NCBI GenBank assembly: GCA_039720395.1
Contig: CM077824.1
Span: 23,079,278-23,143,277, forward strand
From: Liquidambar formosana
Taxonomy: Eukaryota; Streptophyta; Magnoliopsida; Saxifragales; Altingiaceae
Length of the DNA stretch: 64,000 nt
Direction: 5' to 3'
A program made the translations under genes and the position numbers. Of the stretch, positions 11,086 through 21,554 are shown one piece after another; the first letter of the stretch is position 1; the number at the start of each line of letters is the position of its first letter. Below the pieces are notes generated by a model that was not told where the DNA came from, ran no database searches, and worked only from the letters and a program-made list of their open reading frames with translations.

Positions 11086-14000
11086 TGTTTCCTTTCTCTC
11101 TTCTATGGATATCTATGGCATGGATATAGATCCTAGGAATGACGTCCCCCCGGAGCTCGTCGAGCAAAGGAAAAGGGGCATTACCGAACCTAACATGGAT
11201 GAATTGGAATCAATCAATCTAGGGACAGATGAATTGCCAAGGATAATTAAAATTGGGATAACTCTCTCACCTGCTGAAAAAGAAAAGTTGATAATACTTC
11301 TAAAAGCCAATGTAGAGGCCTTCGCATGGTCTTATGAGGATATGCCTGGTATTGATCCAGATATTGTGCAACATTACATCCCCACTAATCCCACTAAAAA
11401 GCCTATAAAGCAAAAATTAAGAAGATTAAAACCAGAATGGGCTTTGAAAGTAAAAGAAGAGGTAACTAAACAATTAGATGCCGGGTTTCTCCAAGTTGTG
11501 GAGTACCCTGAGTGGCTGTCTAACATAGTGCCTGTGCCTAAAAAAGATGGGAAAGTGCGAATGTGTGTTGACTTTCGCGACCTTAATGCTGCGAGCCCAA
11601 AGGATGATTTCCCTCTACCACATATCGATGTGTTGGTGGACAGCACGACAGGCCATGCTCTTCTTTCCTTCATGGATGGGTTCTCTGGTTACAACCAGAT
11701 AAAGATGGCGCCTCGAGACATAGAAAAGACGGCTTTTATCACGCAGTGGGGCACGTATTGCTACAAGGTAATGCCTTTTGGCTTGAGAAATACCGGGGCT
11801 ACTTACCAAAGAGCTGCTATGACCCTATTGCATGATATGATCCATAAAGAAGTAGAGGTGTATGTGGACGACATGATAGTCAAATCTGTAGACCGGGAAG
11901 GACATTTCGCGGCATTGGAGAAGTTCCTAGAAAGGGCAAAGAAGTACAACCTCCGACTGAATCCTCAGAAGTGTGCCTTCGGAGTCACCGCAGGGAAGCT
12001 GTTGGGTTTCATGATCACTCAGAGGGGAATTGAAGTTGATCCAGGGAAGATAAAAGCTATCACGGAGATGGAGCCACCAAGAACGGAAAAGCAGATCCAG
12101 GGTTTTCTGGGGAGAGTTCAATACATAAGTCGCTTTATCGCCAATCTGACCATGGTGTGCGAGCCAATTTTCAAGCTGCTTAAGAAGGGCGTTTCCAAGG
12201 AATTGAATGAGGATTGTCAAGAAGCCTTTGAGACCATTAAAAGGTATCTGAGTAACCCCCCAATCTTGGTTCCCCCGCGGCAAGGTGAACCATTACTGTT
12301 ATATTTAACGGTTACTGAAACCGCGACGGGAGCCATGTTAGCTCAATACCTTGAAGGGTCGAAAAAGGAAAATGCCATCTACTACTTGAGCAAGAAAATG
12401 ACAGATTATGAAGTAAAGTACAATGCGCTAGAAAAAGCTTGCGTAGCATTGGTATGGGCTACCCAGAAACTCCGTCATTACATGATGTCTTTTGAAGTCC
12501 TGTTGATAAGTCGATTGGATCCTTTGAAGTATTTGCTAGAAAAACCAGTCCTATCGTACAGGACCACTCGTTGGTCGCTTCTCCTCAATGAGTTCGACAT
12601 AAAGTACCTGGCGCAGAAGTCCGTTAAAGGAAGTGTCATTGCAGACCATTTGGCAAGCTGCCCTGTGTCGTCATCAACCCAATTCAATGATGAGTTCCCT
12701 GACGAAGATATCCTGGAAATCAAGAAGAAGGTTTGGAAAGTCTACTTCGACGGAGCTGCAAATAGAAGAGGTTATGGCATAGGGGTGCTACTAGTCTCGC
12801 CCGAGGAAGCCTTCACGCCTTTAGCAGTCAAATTGGGGTTCGAAGCCACCAACAACATAGCAGAGTATGAGGCCTGCATCCTAGCATTGGAAGCTGCGTT
12901 AGAGTTGGGGATAAGAGAACTAGAGGTGTTCGGAGATTCAGCATTGATCATCTGTCAGATAAAAGGGGAGTGGAAGACTCGCGATGAGAAGCTGTTGCCC
13001 TATCATGCCTATTTGGAAGCACTGACTAAAGAGTTCGCGGAAATCGAGTTCAATTACCTATCGAGAAACAAGAATCAATTTGCTGATGCCTTAGCGACTC
13101 TAGCTTCAATGGTGGAGATACCAGAAGGAGGAAGCGTGAAACCACTCGTGATCGAATGCAGAGAGAAACCTGTTTATTGCTGTTCCATTCGAGAAGGAGA
13201 GGTAACAGATGACCACCCTTGGTTTTATGACATAAGAAGGCTCATTGAGGAAAAGGAGTATCCGGAAGAAGCATCTCGCGTGGATAGGCGAACACTGAGA
13301 AGATTGGCAAGCCATTATGTGGTATACGGAGGAAAACTGTATCGGAGGTCTTACGACGGAATTCACTTGCTGTGTGCCACGGAGGAAGAAGCCAGAAAAC
13401 TCATCGAAGAAATCCATGAAGGAGTGGGAGCTCCACATATGAATGGATACATGTTGGCTAAGAAGATCATGAGACTAGGGTATTACTGGTCTACAATGGA
13501 AAGGGATTGCTATGCCCACGTCAAGAAGTGCCATAAGTGTCAGCTCTTCGCCAACGGACAACACTTGCCCTCCATGCCCTTAACAAGCATGTCAACTCCG
13601 TGGCCGTTTGCAGTATGGGGAATAGATATCATCAGACAGATTAAGCCGAAGGCATCCAATGGTCATGAATACATTTTGGTAGCCATCGATTACTTTACCA
13701 AATGGGTGGAAGCAGCTTCCTTCAAAGTTTTGAATGGTAAAAAGGTGGCGCAGTTCGTACAGCTCAACATTATCTACCGATATGGGGTACCGCACTGAGG
13801 TCATTTCAGATAACGGTCAGCATTTCCAGAGGGAGACCAAGAACTCTTGCAGAAGCACAAGATCGTTCATCACTTGTCATCCTCGTATCGTCCGCAGACA
13901 AACGGCGCCGTGGAAGCCGCCAACAAAAACATCAAGAAGATATTACAGAAAACGACTGACACGTACACTGATTGGCATGAGAAACTACCATTGGCATTAT

Positions 14001-14464
14001 GGGGGTACAGAACGTCAGTCAGATCGTCAACAGGGGCTACGCCGTATGCGCTAGTGTATGGGATGGAGGCTGTTTTGCCAGTAGAGTTGGAAGTTCCTTC
14101 GTTAAGGATTGCTGTGGAAAGTCAGCTGGCAGAGGTGGACTGGATCAAAAGTCGTTATGATGAGTTAGCATTGCTAGATGAAAGGCGATTGAGGGCTCTC
14201 TACTATGTGCAAAGGTACCAGAGAAGAGTCGCAAGGGCGTTCAACAAACATGTCAAAGACAGAGGCTTGAAGAAAGGGGATTTAGTGTTGAAAGAGATCC
14301 GAGCTCCAATTTTCGATCCACGAGGAAAGTTCAAACCAAGTTGGGGAGGACCGTACGTCATCAAGGAGATATTGCCAGCAGGGGCTGTTCGACTTATGGA
14401 TTTGGATGGGATTGAGTTCGCTCGTCCCACCAATTTGGATCAATTAAAGAAGTATTATGTATAA
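11086..14464 (+). pseudogene. pol of the Tat element: RT, RNase H, second RNase H, integrase
   Basis: The RT frame is open from the intron acceptor to 13798. It shows RT fingers (VPKKDGKVRMCVDFRDLN), the catalytic YVDD at 11861-11872, the Ty3-type RNase H region, then a second RNase H of the archaeal-like type with YFDGA, AEYEA, FGDS and ADALA holding the D-E-D-D residues (about 12740-13110). The double RNase H is diagnostic of the Tat/Ogre clade. Integrase follows with a CHKC zinc-binding half, the first catalytic Asp in WGIDII, then a one-base insertion producing TGA at 13796 and a compensating one-base loss near 13838. The second Asp lies in the shifted piece and the catalytic Glu downstream (13847-14464). 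The original frame returns to TAA at 14462-14464. The enzymes copy the RNA and integrate the cDNA; this copy cannot make full integrase. Confidence 0.93.
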
Positions 14465-14760
14465 GGCCTGCCAGGTTGAAAACCTGTAAAGGCGGCCTAG
14501 GCAAAAGTTAAGGCATGAGAACTACGTAGGACCTGATTCCCCAAAAGAAAAAAAGAGAAGAAAAAAAAGAAAAAAAGAAAACGGGGATACGTAGGCAGCC
14601 CATAAAGTTACATTGGGTGCGGTCCAATCAACACAATCAAAAAATCTCGAAAGTAGATTATTATTGGCAATTCATTTGAAATTAATTGTTTGACATAACA
14701 ATTTATTGATGTTAAGTAAAAGAACTATCGACATGCCATAGAAATTCTATTCTTTGAGTC
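14465..14760 (+). other. Post-integrase spacer with ACTACGT/TACGTAGGC motif pair
   Basis: Noncoding. Contains gaactacgtaggacctgatt (14519-14538), an A/G-rich tract, and ggggatacgtaggcagccc (14583-14601). The same pair in the same order lies in the LTRs (6336-6385 in the 5' copy). The antisense DUF7745-like gene ends just beyond. Confidence 0.6.
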
Positions 14761-14764
14761 TTTA

Positions 14765-16051
14765 AGTCCTTTTGAGTTTCTTCAGAGTTATTTTGTTTGT
14801 CTTCTGTCTCTCTCTATCAAGTCTTCTTTTCTTTCGCAAGTCATAGTCGTGGGATGCCTCCACTGCTTCAAGAATGTCTTCTCTGCAAAGTCCAAATCTC
14901 GTGTCCTTGATAAGGTCATAAATTCTTTCTCGGCGAGAAGTCTCCCTGTCAGCCCAAATCATCCTTCAACCATTGCTTGTATTCTCTACTCATCTCGAAA
15001 GGTGCTTCAGTGTTGGCAATCCGAGTCAATTTCAGGTCTGTAGGCCAGCGAGTCCTCGCCCACTTGATTATAGTAGGCCCGACAGGTTCCACAGAGTAAC
15101 AAGGTCCTGTTAAGGACGGTATGGTTTGCATGGCGCCCATCTGGCGAAGAATTCTCGAAGTCCAATAGAAGGAAGTCGATCTCAGTCCTATGAGTTTGAC
15201 GAAAGCACATCCTGAGGTTCGAAAAAGTACCTGCTCTTTACACCCCCATGTGAAGACGTACCATTTGATGTTCCGCCATGACAGCGTTTGGAAATAACCC
15301 AACCAATCTCTCAAAGAGAATGGCCCTGGGAGTTCAACTCGGCGCAGACAGAAGTGCTGAGGCTTGTATGGATTGATAGTGGTGGGAGATAGAAAGTTCA
15401 AGCGCTCGAGCAGCCACATTTGCAGTAAAAAGGGGCTACCTTCTAAAGGCACTTTGGGGTTGCCGTGAATTTTATCTAAACCATTGAAGGTTTCAGCTAA
15501 TACCAAGGGAATGATGTTATGTCGCTTGAGAAGAGGGGCAACCAGCTCACATATTTGAACAGGGGCTTGAAGAGTGCCGGTGGATATGAGAAAGCGACCA
15601 ATTAAACAGAAAGCGAGTGCACTACTGAATTTGAGGGGTGAAAGTCAGAGTACCTTCGCTATCATGAGCCAAGAATGAGGTTGCTAACTTCATTAAGTCC
15701 ACCATATGGTCCTTGACAAAGATCGTTGCGTCCCTTTGAGGAATGCCAAGAAAATCCGAGAAGGAAGCAAGGTAATCAGAGCGAGGTGTAGGAAGAATGA
15801 ATGGCCCTGCGGGTGAAACTCCAAATAAAGCACAGAATTCCTCCATGGTTGGGCATAATTCTTCATAATTAAATCGAAAGACATGGATTTGAGGATCCCA
15901 GAAGTATGTAGCAGCGGTGAGAAGGGTCGTCTCGACCTTCATGTGCCTTATGGAGAGCAATGGTTCCAAGCCGAAGCGCCTAAACTCAGTTTTGTCTTTG
16001 GCAGGCATGACTGCCAAAAAACCCTCTTAAGAACCCATCCAAGGCTTCCAT
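14765..16051 (-). pseudogene. Antisense DUF7745-like protein gene of the Tat element
   Basis: On the strand opposite to gag-pol. ATG at 16051, or after a slip in a T6 run, ATG at 16008. The N-terminal part (to about 15625) has the signature TYFWDPQIHVFRFNYEELCPTMEEF, which parallels the W-x-F-x-F-GE-x-T motif of plant mobile domain proteins and resembles DUF7745 proteins common in plant retroelements. The second part (about 15625-14949) has FLLQMWLLERL and a Trp-rich stretch; the basic C-terminus is in a third frame (14962-14765). Frameshifts near 15625 and 14955 break it. No intron is evident. A TATAAAAA box at 16106-16099 lies about 50 bases upstream of the first ATG, with a palindromic module (16193-16230) farther up. 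Function unknown; the family assignment is from motif memory and needs a profile search. Confidence 0.65.
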
Positions 16052-16098
16052 AATTATTGTCAATGAAAATAGGTGAGTTAGAAGACTCCCCTCATGTG

Positions 16099-16106
16099 TT
16101 TTTATA
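16099..16106 (-). promoter_or_regulatory. TATA box of the antisense DUF7745-like gene
   Basis: Reads TATAAAAA on the minus strand in the context cctataaaaacacatgag, about 50 bases before the first ATG. The palindromic module shared with the LTRs lies about 90 bases farther upstream. Confidence 0.55.
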
Positions 16107-16192
16107 GGAAAAAGGTCACAAATTCGAGTCCTAAAGGAAGTAGAACTGTCAAAATCGCAAAATTCCTGAAAAATCGCGAAAAAGCGCGTCGA

Positions 16193-16230
16193 CCTCGAGT
16201 GACCGTCCGGGGCCAGATGGTCACCCGAGG
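16193..16230. promoter_or_regulatory. Copy of the LTR palindromic module upstream of the DUF7745-like gene
   Basis: Begins CCTCGAGTGACC and ends GGTCACCCGAGG, a 12-bp inverted repeat with one mismatch, around GTCCGGGGCCAGAT. It is the same architecture as in the LTRs. G/C-rich pyrimidine sequence (ttttgcc, tttcgcc) follows on the plus strand, as also at the copy near 19520. Confidence 0.6.
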
Positions 16231-16510
16231 CCTCCGCCTTGTTTTGCCTTGTTTCGCCCGGTTTTGCCTATTTTCGCGTTCGGATGGCCTTTTTAGGCCA
16301 TTTTCACTCCTATGAACTCGCATTGACTCAAATTTTCATGAGAAAGGCACCATAACATCATCATGATAGATTCAAACAAGCACAACAAGTATCCATACTA
16401 AGGGATAAGAGAGTTGGTTTTAGGTGGCAAGTACAAAACACAAGCATAAAATGCAAAAAGATAGCCATTGTCTCATTGTTTTTACAAGCCCAACAAGAAA
16501 GTAAATGAAC

Positions 16511-19158
16511 TCAGCGGTTCCCAGAGCTTCTTTTGCGGCTCGGCCCAGCTCCGTCACGACCCCCACGAGGTGCTCTAGGAGGGCGCATTGCTGGTGGTGG
16601 CTGCATACACAAAATCCATTGCAAAGAGGCTAAGTATGAGAATAGAGTTGGTTGAAAACCACATATGAGAACTTTGAATAGGTGGAACACTTACCATGAC
16701 ATCCAAACGAGCTTCCGCCATGGATTTGGCTAAGCTCATCCTCACAAGGTCACGCCTCAAGCCCTCACTCAGGTCAATAAACTCTTGGGCATACGCCGCA
16801 GGCACCTAGGATAATCAATAAGGGTAAAATTGAAGGCAATGTTCAAAGAAAGAAAGAAATACCCATAAAGAGAACTCACCTGTTCTCAATTTGGGTCGAT
16901 CCTGGGGGACTCATCAAATGCAGGGTGAGTGATAGCGGTCTTGACAAAGTTTGACCCACTGCACAAATCAATGAACCAATTCGGCTGAGGCAAAGGGAGT
17001 GACCTATCCCCCTCCATCTCATCTTCCTCAGAGCCAGGAACCACTACTGAGCCCACTGTCGAGCTATGCCCTCGTGCTCGTCGACCCTGCAAGTGTTCAC
17101 CTATTAAATAAAGTCTCTATCAAAAGGAAAAGGCTAGGAGAATGTTAAAGATTTACCCCCTGAGGAGGGAAGCCTGTCACCCTGGGCCTCATCGGATATT
17201 GGAGACAGAAAGTGTCATATGCAATGTCAGGAGAAGTGAACTCTTCCGCATCCCAGCCTCTCAAGGCATCCCACAACTCCTCCCCCTCCATTAAGTTAGC
17301 ATGCCTCATGTTAAGTGGTGGAGGCATTGGAGCCATGGCGGCATTCACATCACCCATGACTTGGCGTAAGACCCGCTCCCCTAGGTACCAATACCTACCC
17401 ATGGGACCTACCCATGATGCATCAAGCTAGGAATGCATCGCTTGGGTAGCATTGGTACCCATATCTTCCAGGGATTCCACTCAATCTGTTCAAAAATCCA
17501 AAATGAGAAATTGGGAGTAAAAAAGAAAAGGAAAAGAATGGGGAAAGAATTTCACCATATCGGCAGTAAGGTTTGCTAGGTGAGCTCTAGCAAAGGCGTA
17601 ATCATGACGATTCGCCGCCCGGATGGACACATAACTAGGAGAGTAATTCTTGAGGGTAGGCCATTCAATGGTTTCCTCAGCAAGGGATGGGCGACAAAGG
17701 TTGAGGTACTCATAGCACCAAACCTGTCAAAAATTGAGAAAAGAGTCAAAAAGAAAGATAATATAAGGACAAAATAAAAAGGAATGAAAGGGAAGTAGCA
17801 TTACCTCCCAAACAAAGGGCATCCCGCCGAAGTCCTTAGTCACACCACGTGACATGTCACACATGGTGCGATACATGGTGGCTAGAGCAGCCCCTCCCCA
17901 GTTGAACTTCCTAATCTTTTCAACATCTTCCATGCTTGCAAGAAGACCCAAAGGGGCTAGGTCGCCCGTGCCGGCAAAGAATGTGCATGAGATCATGTAC
18001 AGAAGGAATGCCCTTGTAATGCAATCGGGGCTTGCACCCTCGCTCTCCCTTTGCTTAGCAAACTTGTTGAAAAGCCAAGTGCGTCGCACCGCTTTCTTGA
18101 TTACCTCAATCTCCATCCCAAGGTAAGCTAGGAGATAATCCTCATCCGTGTGAGCCTCCTCATAGAACTCCAAGCTTTTGCCTTTAATGCTCAAGCCCGT
18201 GATCATGGTGAAGTCCTTGGGGGTTAATGTCATCTCCCCAAAGCTAAAATGGAATGTATTGGTGGTGTCCCACCATAGCTCAGACAAGGCTAGCAAAGCT
18301 TGCCTATCACATTGGTCATTCCATAGAGAATCCAGGAATGGGCCAAAACCGGCCTTTTCAACATAGCCCTTGGCAATGGGTTGGAAGTTTTCCATGTTTC
18401 GCCACCATTCAATAAGTCCTTTGACAGAGGACCTAGTGCGCATCTCCTGAAAGTTGGGCTATAGCCATTGAAAATACCTTGAGAGTTAGTTGAAAGAACA
18501 TAGAAACAATAAGCCTACACTAGCAATTGGTTCCAAATTGTTTTCCAAAAGATGTCAAAGGTTTGTTTTCATTCATGAAATGAATTGCTAATGGATGTTT
18601 ATGAGTTCACTTGTTCATGTGCCTTAATTTGGCAAGGATTGAACACTTTTTTATCACTTGGGCATTTTATCGAACACTTGGTGGGTGACACCTCCCAAGT
18701 CTTGAAACAAAAGAATTTTGTATGATCAACCCTTGCTAAATCATAGCATATTACTCATTTGAATGTTTACTTGTTGATATACATTGATTTGGTGAAGATT
18801 GAACATCTTTATTTCACTTGGGAATTTCATCGAACACTTGGCGGGTGCCATTTTTTAAGCTTTCAAATGAAAAGAATTTGTGTGTTCAATCCTTGCCAAA
18901 TCAAGGGATATCACTCAACAACCCAAGGGGTATTCAAAAGAAGTAGAAGGGAATGCAATTTCATCAAAAGAATCGAAAGATTCAAGAGAAAAGTGTTAAG
19001 TTGGGTAAACTTACTTCTTGTTGGGAATGGATGAATGAGAGATGCTTCTCGGGTTCAAGCAACACCCTAGCTTGTGGGGCATCATAGAGTGGTGCCTTGT
19101 ATGTGCTTTTGACCCCATAGAATGGATACTTGGTGCTTGAGTCCTTGCTTGATGACAT
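16511..19158 (-). pseudogene. Antisense seven-exon plant mobile domain (PMD/MAIN-like) gene
   Basis: Predicted exons on the minus strand: 19158-19015, 18446-17805, 17723-17556, 17485-17157, 17086-16880, 16805-16695 and 16600-16511 (stop TGA). All six introns have GT and AG ends and sit in phase 0, giving about 563 residues. Exon 2 and exon 3 hold the PMD core: AGFGPFLDSLW, TNTFHFSFGEMTLTPKDFTMITGL, then FNWGGAALATMYRTM and MPFVWEVWCYEYL joined across intron 2. The C-terminus is Pro/Arg/Gly-rich. PMD proteins (MAIN/MAIL family, PF10536) include silencing and genome-stability factors in Arabidopsis and also occur inside plant transposons. Damage is slight: one missing base in exon 4, a TAG at 17429-17427 and a TGA at 16888-16886. 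A leader of about 250 bases with a TTTAAA promoter candidate precedes the ATG. Other members may be intact. Confidence 0.75.
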
Positions 19159-19410
19159 CCTTGATGATGGAGTTGGGTTTGGGAAAAATGGGTTTGATTT
19201 GGTTTGATTTCACAAGATGATGTGAATTGGTTGTTTTAATTGCTAAATGTGCTTGATTTGTTGTTGTTTGATGTGCATTTGATGTTTGGATTGAATGGTT
19301 TTGAAGTAGGAATGAGAGAATGAGAGTTGGAGAAGATGGGATGAGAGTTTAGAGAGAGAAACTCTCTAATTTTCGAATGGGAGAATGTGAGAATGAGTGG
19401 GCAAGTGTTG

Positions 19411-19420
19411 GGTTTAAAAA
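19411..19420 (-). promoter_or_regulatory. Possible promoter of the antisense PMD gene
   Basis: A TTTTTAAACC element on the minus strand lies at the head of a CT-rich leader leading to the ATG at 19158. The LTR-type palindromic module (19443-19523) is immediately upstream. It is a weak TATA match and is called mainly because of that arrangement. Confidence 0.35.
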
Positions 19421-19442
19421 CCCAGATTTTTTTCAATAGTGG

Positions 19443-19523
19443 GCTCGGGTAACCGTCCCATCCTGGACGGTCAGCCGTCCTGCCCTGGACGGTTGACCAT
19501 CTGAGGCTAGTTGGTCACCCTAG
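19443..19523. promoter_or_regulatory. Copy of the LTR palindromic module upstream of the PMD gene
   Basis: Starts gctcgggtaaccgtcc, contains ctggacggtcagccgtcc and cctggacggtt, and ends agttggtcaccctag. This is the internal pattern of the LTR module, with the same accgtcc...ggacggt...ggtcaccc order. Confidence 0.6.
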
Positions 19524-19794
19524 CCCGCTTTGCCCGTTTGCCCCGTTTCGCGCGCTCGCGACCTCTAAACTTCTCCAAATCGACTCCTCGTGCAATCCTT
19601 GAGTTATGGGATGAATATATCCCTCAATTTTATCAAGTTTCAATGAAATTTTTGAACCTTGGGTGATTATATTCACCCGCATAACGAGGAGTTGCAATAG
19701 CCATGATAAATGGCTTTCTCATAAAATGAGCTTAGTGTTGAATTGATTGACTTTCAAGTCTTGGAATTCAATTCTTTAGGAGATGATAATGATA

Positions 19795-20372
19795 TCATAT
19801 CATGTGATAAAGATAATTTCACATGAAATGACTTGCTAGTCATGTGATAAAGATAACTTCACATGAAATATGCTAGTTACGAAGTAACTTGCTATCTTTG
19901 TGAAGAGGGCATGAAATGCACTTTGTTTTTCAATCAATTGACTTTCAAAATCAATGTTGTATCATGTGATAAATATAATTTCACATGAAATGACATGAAA
20001 TAAGCTTGATTTTCAATCAATTAACTCTCAATTCAATGTCATTTCATGTGTTAAAGATAATTTCACATGAAATGATAAGTAATGAACTCGATTTTGAGTT
20101 GAATGACTCTCAATACATTATCATTTCATGTGATAAAGACAATTTCACATAAAATGCACTTGATTTGGAGTTGAATGACTCTCAATACATTATCATTTCA
20201 TGTGATAAAGACAATTTCACATGAAATGCACTTGATTTGGAGTTGAATGACTCCCAATACATTGTCATTCCATGTGATAAGGATAGTTTCACATAAAATG
20301 ATAAGAAATGAGCTTGATTTTGAATCAATTGACTTGCAATTGGGTCTCATATCATGTGATAAACACAATTTC
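19795..20372. repeat. Tandem repeat block 1 with 12-bp dyads
   Basis: Repeats of roughly 72 bp, clearest between about 20075 and 20290 (ttgatttggagttgaatgac units). Each carries CATTTCATGTGA and TCACATGAAATG (or close variants) separated by about 11 bases, a 12-bp inverted repeat. Earlier units are more diverged and irregular in length. Confidence 0.75.
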
Positions 20373-21040
20373 CCATGAAATGACGATCCATGAGTTATGC
20401 AATAACTCCCCGTTTCTGTTACTTCCACAGAAAGTGGCACAATGTCCCATGAAATGACGATCTATGAGTTATGCAATAACTCCCCGTCTCTGTTACTTCC
20501 ACAGAAAGTGGCACAATCTCCCATGAAATGACGATCCATGAGTTATGCAATAACTCCCCGTCTCTGTTACTTCCACAGAAAGTGGCACAATTCCCCATGA
20601 AATAATGATCCATGAGTTATGCAATAACTCCCCGTCTCTGTTACTTCCATAGAAAGTGGCACAACTTCACATGAAATGAATGATCCACGAGTTATGCAAT
20701 AACTCCCCATCTCAATTACTTCCACAGAAAGTGGCATGAAATGATCCATGAGTTATGCAATAACTCCCCATCTTTGTTACTTCCACAGAAAGTGGCATGA
20801 AATCACAATTTCACATGAAATGATACATGAGTTATGCAATAACTCCATATCTTCGTTTTTTTCCACTGAAAGTGGCATGAAATCATAATTTGATGAGTCA
20901 TGAGTTATGAAATAACTCACCACATTTGTTATCCCCAGTGAGACTGGCATGAAATGCCCTTGGTTTTGAATTGATGGACATTCGATTCACCAATAATTCA
21001 CATAAAATGATGATTTATGAGTTATGAAATAACTCATTTT
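20373..21040. repeat. Tandem repeat block 2, 74-bp unit with GAGTTATGCAATAACTC dyad
   Basis: The dyad gagttatgcaataactc starts at 20392, 20466, 20540, 20614, 20689, 20750 and 20829, and as the variant gagttatgaaataactc at 20902 and 21019. The first spacings are 74, 74, 74 and 75 bp, then irregular. Each unit also carries cttccacagaaagtggca. Small ORFs across the block are translations of the repeat. Confidence 0.9.
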
Positions 21041-21109
21041 GAGAATGCCAATGAGATTGGTAGGGTACCTTGTGATACACTAGTGCAACTAGCTTTGCAT
21101 CATGAGAAG

Positions 21110-21540
21110 ACCATGTGGATATCACTAATGCAATTAGTGCATGGTAAAGGCATTTGCATGAGCGCACCAACGAATGTTGGCATGCATAGAAATGCGTTCA
21201 ATTCTTTGCTTCGATGAAATCGTCGCATGCTTGGATATGACGAAGTCTATCCTTATGGTTCTATTTGAGTTTGTTGGTATTAATGAGATTAATCCATCAA
21301 GCAAAAATGTGTTGTTATATCACTAATGCAATTAGTGCATGGTAAAGGCATTTGCATGAGCGCACCAACGAATGTTGGTATGCAATCAATTATTAGCTTC
21401 GATGAAATCGTCGCATGCTTGGATATAACAAAGTCTATCCTTTTGGTTTCCATTTGAGTTTGTTGGTATTAATGAGATTAATCCACCAAACAAAAATGGG
21501 TTGTTCTTTGATCATTGGCTCGCAAGTGAAACTTGTTCAC
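21110..21540. repeat. Direct repeat of about 200 bp before the polypurine tract
   Basis: The segment from atatcactaatgcaattagtg (about 21118) through gaaatcgtcgcatgcttgga to ttggtattaatgagattaat recurs about 200 bp later (from about 21317). It contains another short dyad, cactaatgcaattagtg, built like the one in block 2. Confidence 0.75.
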
Positions 21541-21544
21541 CAAT

Positions 21545-21554
21545 GAGGGGCTTC
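21545..21554 (+). other. Polypurine tract of the Tat element
   Basis: GAGGGGCTTC lies directly against the 3' LTR start. The same AGGGGCTTC precedes the LTR at 1458 and is absent before the 5' LTR at 3825, as expected for a plus-strand priming site. Confidence 0.75.

Noticed and set aside
20198..20749. Minus-strand ORFs with repeated 'ITHGSSFHG' peptides
   Set aside because: They translate the 74-bp tandem repeat; no start context or conservation argues for a repeat protein.
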